A stretch of 64,000 nucleotides of DNA from Nocardia puris (lineage in GTDB: Bacteria; Actinomycetota; Actinomycetes; Mycobacteriales; Mycobacteriaceae): positions 124,001 through 188,000 of the forward strand of contig NZ_QNRE01000012.1 in the NCBI RefSeq assembly GCF_003315035.1, read 5' to 3'. The notes beneath the pieces were generated by a model that worked only from the letters and a program-made list of their open reading frames with translations, ran no database searches and was not told the origin of the DNA. The first letter of the stretch is position 1; every line of letters starts with the position of its first letter. Below, in pieces: positions 17,320 through 24,675 of this stretch. Made by a program: the position numbers and the translations under genes.

Positions 17320-17508
17320 AGGCTCTCCTCCGTTCTCGTAGCTCCGGGCAACAACTCAGCACCGCGAAAAGCCACATCGCTGATCCACAGGTGATTCGGA
17401 TGCAAGGTTAGCGCGTCAACCCAGGTGAGCACGCCCTACGGGTACCCCGGCGTGCGCGTGGCGACACCGTGGCTGCCGCGACCGCGCCACCGGATTACTG
17501 TGCAGAGC

Positions 17509-18321
17509 ATGCGCAAGCTGATCATCGGACTGCTGGTACTCGCGGGTGTGGCTGTGATCGCCGACTTCGGCGTCGCCGCCTACTCGGAGTACCGCGTCTC
17601 GCGCGCGCTGCGCGACGGAGCCGACCTCGGCGCCGACCCCGCGGTCACCATCCAGGGCTTCCCGTTCGTCACGCAGGCCGTCGACGGCCGCTACCAGAGC
17701 GTGCTGATCCGCGCCGACGTGGTGCGCCCCGACATTCCGGGCGAGATCTCCATCGACGCCACCCTCACCGGCGTGCGGATCGGCCTGCGCGACCTGGTCG
17801 ACGGGAACCTGCGCCGGGTGCCGGTGGAGCGGGTCGAGGGCGCGATGCGCATCCAGCCGACCGAACTCGGCAAACTCTTCAATATCCCGGACCTGCAAGT
17901 GCATTCGCGCCCGGCGGACAAATCCGACGGAACGGGCGGATCGGGCGGATCGGGGGTCACCACCGAGGGCGCGCTGGTGCTCACCGGCACGCTGCCCGGC
18001 ACCGGCGCACGGCAAGGCACGGCGGGCGGACCGGTCGGCGACAAGGTCGCGGTGCAGGCCGATCTGCTGCTCGACGGCGACAAGGTGCAGATCGTCGCGA
18101 CGGGCTTCCACCGCAGCAGCGACACCGACCTCACCACCACCGCCGTCGTCCCCGAAGCCGACCGGCCCGCCGTGCTCGCGCGATTCTCGCGCACCATAGA
18201 TACGAAGGACCTGCCGTTCGGCGTGCTCCCCACCCGGGTGTACGCACTCGGCGGACAGATAGTGGTCGAAGGCAAAGGAGACAACGTGACCATCGACCTG
18301 GACCAGTTGCAGCGGACATGA
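17509..18321 (+). CDS. lmeA: LmeA family (DUF2993) lipomannan-elongation factor
   Basis: A 270-residue protein with one N-terminal membrane helix or uncleaved signal (about 3-23) and an extracytoplasmic DUF2993 domain. Its mycobacterial counterpart LmeA binds phosphoinositides and helps mannan elongation in lipomannan. Conserved-looking segments are VTIQGFPFVTQAVDGRYQSV and TKDLPFGVLPTRVY-like near the end. A Gly/Ser-rich insert (about 143-152) splits the domain. The ATG at 17509 follows a TACTGT -10 (17496-17501) by 7 nt, so it is probably leaderless. It overlaps thiX by 4 nt. Confidence 0.85.
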   Translation: MRKLIIGLLVLAGVAVIADFGVAAYSEYRVSRALRDGADLGADPAVTIQGFPFVTQAVDGRYQSVLIRADVVRPDIPGEISIDATLTGVRIGLRDLVDGNLRRVPVERVEGAMRIQPTELGKLFNIPDLQVHSRPADKSDGTGGSGGSGVTTEGALVLTGTLPGTGARQGTAGGPVGDKVAVQADLLLDGDKVQIVATGFHRSSDTDLTTTAVVPEADRPAVLARFSRTIDTKDLPFGVLPTRVYALGGQIVVEGKGDNVTIDLDQLQRT

Positions 18322-18746
18322 TCGAGATCACAATCCTGGCCCTGGTGCTGGTGGCGGGCCTCGCCGTCGGCCTCGCCGTGCGCGGCCGCGAGGGCAAGGT
18401 GCGCGCGGCCGCACCCGCCGCGGACACCCGCACCCACCTGCTCGCCGCCGTCGGCGTCTCCGGCACGGGTCCCGCCGTGCTGCACTTCTCCGCCGACTGG
18501 TGCGGGCCGTGCGCCGCGGTGCGCCGTGTAGTGGCCGGTGTCGCAACGGATCTCGCGGACGCGCCGAAACCGCCGCAGGACATCGAGGTCGACATCGACG
18601 CCGAACCCGCGCTGGCCAAGGAGCTGAACGTGCTCTCGCTGCCGACCACGTTCGTGTTCGATGCCGAGGGCCGCGAGCGGTTCCGCATCTCCGGTGTGCC
18701 CAAGGCCGGCGATCTGCGCTCGGCGTTGGCCCCCTTGACAGCCTGA
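18318..18746 (+). CDS. thiX: Thioredoxin-fold protein ThiX
   Basis: A 142-residue protein with an N-terminal membrane helix (1-22) and a thioredoxin domain with active site WCGPC (61-65) and cis-Pro motif SLPTTFVF. It likely faces the periplasm and reduces disulfides. ATGA overlap with lmeA indicates one operon. It precedes the sulfur genes, as in mycobacteria. Confidence 0.88.
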   Translation: MIEITILALVLVAGLAVGLAVRGREGKVRAAAPAADTRTHLLAAVGVSGTGPAVLHFSADWCGPCAAVRRVVAGVATDLADAPKPPQDIEVDIDAEPALAKELNVLSLPTTFVFDAEGRERFRISGVPKAGDLRSALAPLTA

Positions 18747-18815
18747 AACCCGCGGGCCGGGCGCCCGCGCGGCCTCATCCGACGGACCCGGGGCCCATTT
18801 CCCCCGCCGAGTTGG

Positions 18816-18821
18816 TAAACT
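18816..18821 (+). promoter_or_regulatory. -10 box of the sulfur-gene operon
   Basis: TAAACT ends 7 nt before the GTG at 18829. This spacing predicts transcription starting at the GTG itself, so the poly-Cys leader ORF would be leaderless. Confidence 0.65.
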
Positions 18822-18828
18822 GCCTCTC

Positions 18829-18915
18829 GTGCAATCCGACCACGAGCTGATGCTCACACGACGCCGCACAGTGGATCTGTGTCGGCTCGGTGGTTGTTGC
18901 TGCCTGTGCCGCTGA
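18829..18915 (+). CDS. Poly-cysteine leader peptide (cysteine-responsive attenuator)
   Basis: A 28-residue ORF starting at the GTG at 18829, ending LCRLGGCCCLCR with five Cys codons, three of them consecutive (TGT TGC TGC). An internal ATG at 18850 is in frame. Leaderless poly-cysteine ORFs upstream of sulfur-assimilation operons are known in mycobacteria, where ribosome stalling at Cys codons under cysteine limitation raises expression of the downstream genes. Here the next genes are DUF4395, cysA2 and sseC, the same class of target. The 120 nt between this ORF and the next gene could hold the attenuating structure. The regulatory role is inferred from known cases. Confidence 0.82.
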   Translation: MQSDHELMLTRRRTVDLCRLGGCCCLCR

Positions 18916-19038
18916 TCGGTCGGCCCTCCCCAGTTTTCCTGGCGCCGACCCAGCGTTTGCCGCGCGAGTGATCGTTGATCCCCCGGCAGACCGGCAATCT
19001 TTCAGCCATTCGCCGCATTCAGCGCAGGAGTACGCACG

Positions 19039-19548
19039 ATGTCCACCGAATCCACCAAGTTCACCGAAACGTCGAACACCGACCCGGCCGCGGCCATTCC
19101 CGCGCCCGACCGCGTCGACGTGCGTGGCCCCCGCTTCGCGGCCTGGGTCACCACCGCCGTCCTGGTGCTGGTGCTGCTCGCCGCGATCGTCTCGACCGTC
19201 CTCGCCGCGGTGCTGATCGCCGCGCAGGCGGTCGTCTTCGCGATCGGGGCCGTCGCGGGCCCGCGCAAGCACCCGTACGGCCGGATCTTCGCCACCTTCG
19301 TCGCGCCGCGGCTCGCACCCGTCAGCGAGACCGAACCCACCCCGCCGCTGCGGTTCGCCCAGCTGCTCGGGTTCGTGTTCGCGGCCGTCAGCCTGCTGGG
19401 CTTCGCGCTCGGCGCCACCGTCGTCGGCGCGGTGTTCACCGGCCTCGCCCTTTTCGCGGCGTTCCTGAACGCGGCGTTCGGGATCTGCCTGGGCTGCCAG
19501 ATGTACCCGCTGGTCGCCCGCTTCCGCCGGCATCCGGCACCGAACTGA
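19039..19548 (+). CDS. DUF4395 membrane protein
   Basis: A 169-residue protein with four predicted membrane helices in two pairs (about 35-75 and 107-148) and the conserved C-x-x-C motif CLGC (C150, C153) at the end of the last helix. DUF4395 genes often sit beside rhodanese and thioredoxin-like genes, suggesting a role in sulfur or thiol transfer across the membrane. First full-length gene after the Cys leader; cysA2 follows after 31 nt. Confidence 0.85.
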   Translation: MSTESTKFTETSNTDPAAAIPAPDRVDVRGPRFAAWVTTAVLVLVLLAAIVSTVLAAVLIAAQAVVFAIGAVAGPRKHPYGRIFATFVAPRLAPVSETEPTPPLRFAQLLGFVFAAVSLLGFALGATVVGAVFTGLALFAAFLNAAFGICLGCQMYPLVARFRRHPAPN

Positions 19549-19579
19549 CCCTGCAAGTTCCCCCTCTGAAAGGAAAACA

Positions 19580-20413
19580 ATGGCTCGCTCCGATGTCCTG
19601 GTCTCCGTGGACTGGGCCGAAGAAAACCTCAACAAGCCGGGTGTGGTCTTCGTTGAGGTCGACGAGGACACCTCCGCCTACGACAACGGACACATCGAGG
19701 GTGCCGTCAAGCTCGACTGGAAGAAGGACCTGCAGGATCAGGTTCGTCGTGACTTCGTGAACCAGGAGCAGTTCTCCGATCTGCTCTCGGCGCGCGGCAT
19801 CGCCAACGACGACGAGGTCGTCCTCTACGGCGGCAATAACAACTGGTTCGCCGCCTACGCCTACTGGTACTTCAAGCTGTACGGCCACAACAACGTCAAG
19901 CTGCTCGACGGCGGACGCAAGAAGTGGGAGCTCGACGGCCGCCCGCTGTCCAAGGACGCGGTCTCGCGCCCGGCCACCCAGTACAAGGCCTCGGCTCCGG
20001 ACCTGTCGATCCGCGCGTTCCGCGACGAGGTCATCGCGGCCATCGGCGCCAAGAACCTGGTCGACGTGCGCTCCCCCGACGAGTTCTCCGGCAAGATCCT
20101 GGCTCCCGCGCACCTGCCGCAGGAACAGAGCCAGCGTCCCGGCCACATCCCCGGCGCCATCAACGTGCCGTGGAGCAAGGCCGCGAACGAGGACGGTACC
20201 TTCAAGTCCGACGAGGATCTGACCAAGATCTACGCCGAGGCCGGGTTGGACGGCGCCAAGGAGACCATCGCCTACTGCCGCATCGGCGAGCGGTCCTCGC
20301 ACACCTGGTTCGTGCTGCAGGAGATCCTCGGCCACCAGAACGTCAAGAACTACGACGGCAGCTGGACCGAATACGGTTCGCTCGTCGGCGCTCCGATCGA
20401 GTTGGGAGAGTAA
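19580..20413 (+). CDS. cysA2: Thiosulfate sulfurtransferase (rhodanese) CysA2
   Basis: A 277-residue tandem rhodanese. It transfers sulfane sulfur from thiosulfate to cyanide or other acceptors. The active-site loop in the second domain is CRIGERSS with Cys at about 233; the first domain lacks the cysteine, as usual. AAAGGA lies about 8 nt before the ATG. It lies between DUF4395 and sseC in one operon under the Cys leader. Confidence 0.95.
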   Translation: MARSDVLVSVDWAEENLNKPGVVFVEVDEDTSAYDNGHIEGAVKLDWKKDLQDQVRRDFVNQEQFSDLLSARGIANDDEVVLYGGNNNWFAAYAYWYFKLYGHNNVKLLDGGRKKWELDGRPLSKDAVSRPATQYKASAPDLSIRAFRDEVIAAIGAKNLVDVRSPDEFSGKILAPAHLPQEQSQRPGHIPGAINVPWSKAANEDGTFKSDEDLTKIYAEAGLDGAKETIAYCRIGERSSHTWFVLQEILGHQNVKNYDGSWTEYGSLVGAPIELGE

Positions 20414-20418
20414 GGAAT

Positions 20419-20724
20419 ATGTGCGCAGCACCGACCCAGGGTCAGGCCATTCCGGCGGGCGTGGACGTGGAGAAGGAGACGGTCATCACCGGCCGGGTCC
20501 TGAGCACCGACGGCCAGCCGGTGGGCGGCGCGTTCGTGCGCCTGCTCGACGGCAACGGTGACTTCACGGCCGAGGTCGTGGCGTCGGGCACCGGCGATTT
20601 CCGCTTCTTCGCGGCGCCGGGTGCGTGGACCGTGCGCGCGCTGTCCTCGGCGGGCAACGGTTCGGCCGAGGTCCGCCCCGAGGGCGCGGGCATCCACGCC
20701 GTGGACGTCGCGGTCGCCAAGTAA
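20419..20724 (+). CDS. sseC: SseC protein (DUF1416)
   Basis: A 101-residue protein starting MCAAPTQGQ, with a beta-sandwich-like DUF1416 fold (ITGRVLSTDGQPVGGAFVRLLD, APGAWTVRALS). It is always found right after cysA2-type rhodaneses in actinobacteria and is annotated as thiosulfate sulfurtransferase-associated. AAGGAAT precedes the ATG, 5 nt after cysA2. A terminator follows directly. Confidence 0.92.
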   Translation: MCAAPTQGQAIPAGVDVEKETVITGRVLSTDGQPVGGAFVRLLDGNGDFTAEVVASGTGDFRFFAAPGAWTVRALSSAGNGSAEVRPEGAGIHAVDVAVAK

Positions 20725-20732
20725 GCCGCATC

Positions 20733-20767
20733 CGACGGCCCCGGAGCACACTGCTCCGGGGCCGTCG
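20733..20767 (+). terminator. Terminator of the cysA2-sseC operon
   Basis: A perfect 16-bp stem (20733-20748 with 20752-20767) with a 3-nt loop, 9 nt after the sseC stop codon. Confidence 0.85.
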
Positions 20768-20802
20768 CACTGTCCGCCGAGCGCGGTCGTTAAAATCCAG
20801 GT

Positions 20803-20898
20803 GTGATCCTCTTCTTCGAGATTCTGCTGGTCGCCGTATCCATCCTCATCGGGTGGTTCGGGCTCTACGTCTTCTACCGGCTGTTCACCGAATCATGA
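20803..20898 (+). CDS. 31-residue membrane mini-protein, leaderless
   Basis: The ORF reads MILFFEILLVAVSILIGW and continues with FGLYVFYRLFTES. Almost all of it is one membrane helix with a short charged tail. The GTG at 20803 lies 6 nt after a TAAAAT -10 box (20791-20796), so the message is probably leaderless. Its stop overlaps the ATG of the nitrobindin-like gene (ATGA), so translation of the two is coupled. Function unknown; it could be a leader that only feeds ribosomes to the next gene or a small membrane partner. Confidence 0.65.
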   Translation: MILFFEILLVAVSILIGWFGLYVFYRLFTES

Positions 20899-21614
20899 GT
20901 GACCTCGCGAGCGAAGGTTCCGAACCGGCCGAGCGAGCGAGTGACAACATGAACGGCCACGCGCCCGCCGACCGGCCGGACGGTGAGTCCCCGCGTCGCA
21001 GCGGCGACCAGGCCGTCGCCGAGGCCGCCGAACGCGCGAAATCGACCGCCGCGCGCAATATTCCGGTGCTGCCGGACCTGCCGCTGCCCGAGGACACCGC
21101 CAACCTGCGCCTGGGCCCCGACCTGAGTTCGTCCATGCTGGCGCTGCTGCCCATGGTCGGCGTGTGGCGCGGTGAGGGCGAGGGCAACCACCCCGAGCGC
21201 GGCGACTACCGCTTCGGCCAGCAGATCATCGTCTCCCACGACGGCGGCGACTTCCTGTCCTGGGACTCGCGGTCCTGGATCATCGGGTCCGACGGTGCCT
21301 ACGAGGGCCCGGACCTGCGCGAGACCGGATACTGGCGGGTCGGCATCGACGGCGACGACGAAGTGCTCGAACTGCTGCTCACCCACAGCACCGGCATCGT
21401 CGAACTCTTCTACGGCACCGCGCTCACCCAGTCCTCCTGGGAGCTGGCCACCGACGTGGTGATCCGCAGCCAGTCCGGCGTCGTCGTCGGCGGCGCCAAG
21501 CGCCTCTACGGCATCGTCGAAGGCGGCGACCTCGCCTACGTCGAAGAGCGCGTAGTAGCCGACGGCCCCCTCGAACCCCGCCTCTCCGCCCGCCTCCAGC
21601 GCTACATCGGCTGA
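20895..21614 (+). CDS. Ferric nitrobindin-like (FABP-fold) protein
   Basis: A 239-residue protein: a disordered N-terminus (1-70) and a ten-stranded nitrobindin/THAP4-type barrel (about 75-239) with the family GxWxGxGxG motif seen as GVWRGEGEGNHP. True nitrobindins bind heme through a His near the C-terminus; here that segment reads PLEPRLSARLQRYIG and has no His, as in the nitrobindin-like group of M. tuberculosis Rv0813c. Heme binding is therefore doubtful. Coupled by ATGA overlap to the mini-protein upstream. Confidence 0.88.
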   Translation: MSDLASEGSEPAERASDNMNGHAPADRPDGESPRRSGDQAVAEAAERAKSTAARNIPVLPDLPLPEDTANLRLGPDLSSSMLALLPMVGVWRGEGEGNHPERGDYRFGQQIIVSHDGGDFLSWDSRSWIIGSDGAYEGPDLRETGYWRVGIDGDDEVLELLLTHSTGIVELFYGTALTQSSWELATDVVIRSQSGVVVGGAKRLYGIVEGGDLAYVEERVVADGPLEPRLSARLQRYIG

Positions 21615-21628
21615 GGATCACACCCGGT

Positions 21629-21652
21629 GCCGGTGCGGGGTTCCGCACCGGC
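21629..21652 (+). terminator. Terminator after the nitrobindin-like gene
   Basis: A perfect 10-bp stem (21629-21638 with 21643-21652) with loop GGTT between the nitrobindin-like gene and the convergent Uma2 gene. Confidence 0.7.
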
Positions 21653-21676
21653 CTGACGGCCTATTTCGACGCGCAG

Positions 21677-22264
21677 TCAGCCCCGCCTCCGGACAACGGT
21701 CAGATCGATCGCGATCGGGAAAGGCACGCTGACTTCCAGCCGGTCGTGGAAGATCCCCGTCGGCACGTACCGGTTCGTGGCGGGGTCGAGTTCGTACACG
21801 TAGACCACAAGGGCGTCACCGCCGCCGCGCTCCACACGCCAATAGTGCGCGATACCTGCTTTCGCGTACTTCGGCGGTTTGGTTTCGCGATCGCGCTCTT
21901 CGGAGTCTGGCGACACCGCTTCCAGGGCGAGCACCACATCGTCGGCGAAGTAGTACGACGAGGGATCGGGCCGCTCGAACGCTTCGGCGGTGACCACGAT
22001 GACATCCGGTTCCGGCATCTGGCGGTTGCTCAGCCGGACCGCCATCTCCCGGTCGGCTCGGAGATGCTGCGGCGCTTGCAGATCCAGCTCGCGACGGAAC
22101 AGGTCGAGAACTTGGCGATGCCACTTCTGCTGCGGACTCACGAAGACCAACCCCCCGTCGATCAGTTCGGTGTGCTTCGGAAGTCCGCGGAGCTGTAGGA
22201 AGGCGTCGACGGTGTAGCCCCCCGCAGGCGGAATGACCCAGTCTGGTAGTGGCGCAACAGTCAT
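21677..22264 (-). CDS. Uma2 family (DUF820) putative endonuclease
   Basis: A 195-residue protein with a Uma2 PD-(D/E)xK-like fold: LIDGGLVFVSPQQKWHRQVL, PEPDVIVVT and LALEAVSPDSEERDRETKPPKYAKAGI, the last two carrying the usual D and ExK-type active-site residues, and WRVE. Uma2 proteins are abundant in cyanobacteria and actinobacteria, with nuclease activity assumed from the fold. The ATG at 22264 has AGGGCC upstream; the open frame continues into the CRISPR repeats but that part is not coding. The CRISPR remnant begins 47 nt upstream of the start. Confidence 0.85.
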   Translation of the reverse strand: MTVAPLPDWVIPPAGGYTVDAFLQLRGLPKHTELIDGGLVFVSPQQKWHRQVLDLFRRELDLQAPQHLRADREMAVRLSNRQMPEPDVIVVTAEAFERPDPSSYYFADDVVLALEAVSPDSEERDRETKPPKYAKAGIAHYWRVERGGGDALVVYVYELDPATNRYVPTGIFHDRLEVSVPFPIAIDLTVVRRRG

Positions 22265-22310
22265 TGGCCCTGCCTCGATGTCGTGGACCACCGCCGGTCC
22301 ACTGTCGAAG

Positions 22311-22596
22311 GAGTATCCCCGCACGCGTGGGGAGCACCGGACCAGTGTCACCAATTCGATGGTCTGCCTACCGACCCCACCTATGTGAGGTCTCATCCCC
22401 GCGCGCGCGGGGAGCACCGAGCGCGCAATGGAGTTGGAAAAGCGACTAGCACCCTCGTCCCCACACGCGCGGGGAGCACCGTCATCGTACTTGACCTGGC
22501 CGATTACGTGAGAAACATCCCCGCACACGCGGGGAGGCGAGTTCGCGGACTCCTAGATGGCGCGGGCTCATCCCCACATGCGCGGGGAGCGGCGAT
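22311..22596 (-). CRISPR. Degenerate type I-E-like CRISPR array, five repeats
   Basis: Five repeat copies share the core ATCCCCGCRCRCGCGGGGAG in plus orientation, the reverse complement of actinobacterial type I-E repeats (CTCCCCGCGCGNGCGGGGAT). The CCCC blocks begin at 22317, 22397, 22459, 22519 and 22572, so spacing is 80, 62, 60 and 53 nt; only the middle two fit the normal 61-nt period. The repeats at 22519 and 22572 have diverged right ends. crRNA orientation would be minus. No cas genes occur in the window, so it is probably a decaying or orphan array. Confidence 0.8.
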
Positions 22597-22627
22597 ACCT
22601 CCATTAGCACTCCCCCGGGAACAGGAA

Positions 22628-22701
22628 CGGCCCCCGAGCCGTACCGGTGCGGGCGGTGCCTGCACGGGTCCCGGTCGGACGGACCGGGGGCTCGGGGGCC
22701 G
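22628..22701 (-). other. Three-way-junction-like structured element downstream of cydC
   Basis: A perfect 13-bp closing stem (22628-22640 with 22689-22701) encloses two hairpins: 22647-22654 with 22658-22665 (8 bp, one mismatch) and 22670-22676 with 22682-22688 (7 bp, 5-nt loop). Such a closed multi-branch shape is more than a simple terminator. It could end the cyd operon or be a separate small RNA. It lies 170 nt after cydC and next to the CRISPR repeats. Confidence 0.5.
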
Positions 22702-22763
22702 GGTGGCTGCCTGGTATTCGCTCAGCACTTCGGCTCGGGCGGATACGCCTACAGCGGTGGTGC

Positions 22764-22799
22764 CTAGCGGGCAGCCACCTCACGTGTCCTGGAATTCAT
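22764..22799 (-). CDS. Possible 11-residue peptide with a very strong ribosome site
   Basis: The ORF encodes MNSRTREVAAR. It is preceded by AAGGAAGGAGGTGG, nearly a perfect anti-Shine-Dalgarno match and the strongest site I noticed in the window, 8 nt before the ATG. It lies between the cydC stop (22873) and the structured element. It may be a leader or stalling peptide, or the motif may be chance. Confidence 0.4.
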   Translation of the reverse strand: MNSRTREVAAR

Positions 22800-22872
22800 A
22801 TTTCCGACCACCTCCTTCCTTGTGTACGGACGAAGGTAGTCCGCCCTCGATGGTCCGGCAACGGATTTTCCG

Positions 22873-24675
22873 TCAGGCGAACGCGGCCGGTTTCTCGGTG
22901 GCGAATTCGGCGCTGACCTGGCCCGATGCGTCGACGTGGACGACGGCGTCGGCCCGGTGCCCAGCGGGCGGCTGATGTGTGACGACCACCACAGTCCGGT
23001 CGGGTTCGACGAGTCCGCCGGACGGGTCGAGCAGGGCGCGCAGCAGGTCGGCGCCCGCCTCGGCCTCGAGGTGTTCGGTGGGCTCGTCCAGCAGCAGCAC
23101 GCGCGCGGGGGCGAGCAGGGCGCGGGCGAGCAGGATGCGCCGGCGCTGACCGCCCGACACCGCCGCCGCGCCGCCGACCAGATCGGTGTGGACGCCCTCA
23201 GGTAGCGAGTCGAGCCAGTCGCCGAGGCCGACCTTGCGCAACGCCTCCTCGGCCTCGGCGTCGGTGATGTCGCCGCGCGCCACCCGCAGGTTCTCCAGCA
23301 CGCTGGTGCCGAACAGGTGCGCGTCCTCGGCGAAGAACGTGACGCCGGGGCGCGGGGTGTCGAACAATCCCGCCCACGCCATGAGCAGTGTCGTCTTGCC
23401 CGCACCGCTGGGACCGACCACCGCGATCCGGCGGCCCGCGGGCAGATCCGGCAGGTCGGGCGGCGAGACGCGGCGCGCGTCGGGGGTCTCGGCGGCGTCG
23501 AGCCTGCGCAGCGCGGCCCGCGCGGTGGTGATCGCCTGCGCGGCCGCGGGCAGCGGACCGACCGCCTCGAACGCCGAAAGCGGCAGCAGCACAAGGATGG
23601 TGAGCGCCATCGGCGTCATACCGCCGGGCAGCCCGCCGCTCGGACCGTAGATCGCGAGGCCGATCAGCAGCGCGCCGAGCACGCTGACGCCGATGGCGAA
23701 CGGGGTGGCCGCGGCCGCCCACGCACCGTGCCGGGCCGCCCGGTCCTCCGCCGCGACGGCACGCCGTCCCGAATCGCGCGCCGCGGCGAGGGCGGCGTCG
23801 AGCCGTCCCGCGACGCGCAGTTCGGCGGCGTGGTCGAGCACGGTGAGCGAGCGCGCGGTGAACTCGGCGCGGTCGGCCCGCACCGCGATCTCGGCCTCGC
23901 GCGCGGCCCGCGCCGACAGCCACGGCGCGAGCACGCCGGAGAGCACCAGGCACGCGGCCAGAATCCCGGCCGCCGCCACGGAAATCGTGGCCAGCAGCAC
24001 GACCGCCGCGATCGCCAGCACCACGGCCACCGCGATCGGCACCAGCGCCCGCACCACGACGGCACCGAGATCGTCTATGTCGCTGCCGATCCGGACGAGC
24101 AGATCACCGCGCCGCATCCGAGCGGGACTGTCGGCCGCGGGCTCATCACCGCGGAAACCGTTCGCGGGCAACGCCTTCCCGAAGGCAGGACGCCGAGCGG
24201 CGGCGGTGGTCGGCTCCGCTCCCGAACCTCGTTCCCCGACGGGACCCACGGCCGGCGATTCGCCGCCCGAGGTCCGTTCCCGCCGCATCCACACATCCGA
24301 CCGCGACAGCGCCCGATACACCCCGGCCCGCGCCGTCGTCATGGACCGCAGCGCGACGTCATGCGTCGCAAGCCTTTCCAGGTACCGGCACAACCCGCGC
24401 GAGATGCCCAGCGCCCGCACCGTCACCACCGCGACGGTCAGATCCAGCACCGGCGGCATCTGCCAGGCCCGCGCGATCAACCACGCCGCCAGCGCCGCCA
24501 GCCCGAGCCCGCTGCCGAGCGCCAACACGCCCCACCCCACCGCGACGGCCACCCGCCACCGGGAGAGCTCCAGCAACCCCCACATCCGCCGCACGTCCGC
24601 GATCAGACCGGGTCCGGACTTCGCGCTCCTCGCCGCACTGCCCGAAGCGGGCACGGCCCTTCCACGCTGCTTCAT
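22873..24675 (-). CDS. cydC: Cytochrome bd assembly ABC exporter, CydC subunit
   Basis: A 600-residue fused ABC exporter (six membrane helices plus nucleotide-binding domain), one half of the CydDC glutathione/cysteine exporter needed for cytochrome bd assembly. NBD motifs: Walker A GPSGAGKTT, signature VSGGQRRRILLARALL, Walker B VLLLDEPTEHLE and H-loop VVVVTHQPPAGH. A Gly/Pro/Ala-rich insert of about 60 residues sits inside the membrane domain (about 140-200). It overlaps cydD by 4 nt (ATGA). Confidence 0.93.
   Translation of the reverse strand: MKQRGRAVPASGSAARSAKSGPGLIADVRRMWGLLELSRWRVAVAVGWGVLALGSGLGLAALAAWLIARAWQMPPVLDLTVAVVTVRALGISRGLCRYLERLATHDVALRSMTTARAGVYRALSRSDVWMRRERTSGGESPAVGPVGERGSGAEPTTAAARRPAFGKALPANGFRGDEPAADSPARMRRGDLLVRIGSDIDDLGAVVVRALVPIAVAVVLAIAAVVLLATISVAAAGILAACLVLSGVLAPWLSARAAREAEIAVRADRAEFTARSLTVLDHAAELRVAGRLDAALAAARDSGRRAVAAEDRAARHGAWAAAATPFAIGVSVLGALLIGLAIYGPSGGLPGGMTPMALTILVLLPLSAFEAVGPLPAAAQAITTARAALRRLDAAETPDARRVSPPDLPDLPAGRRIAVVGPSGAGKTTLLMAWAGLFDTPRPGVTFFAEDAHLFGTSVLENLRVARGDITDAEAEEALRKVGLGDWLDSLPEGVHTDLVGGAAAVSGGQRRRILLARALLAPARVLLLDEPTEHLEAEAGADLLRALLDPSGGLVEPDRTVVVVTHQPPAGHRADAVVHVDASGQVSAEFATEKPAAFA

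Noticed and set aside
22311..22596. CRISPR spacers directed at the element in this window
   Set aside because: By eye I found no stretch of the spacers in 58480-64000. A computed search over the complete element would be needed to be sure.
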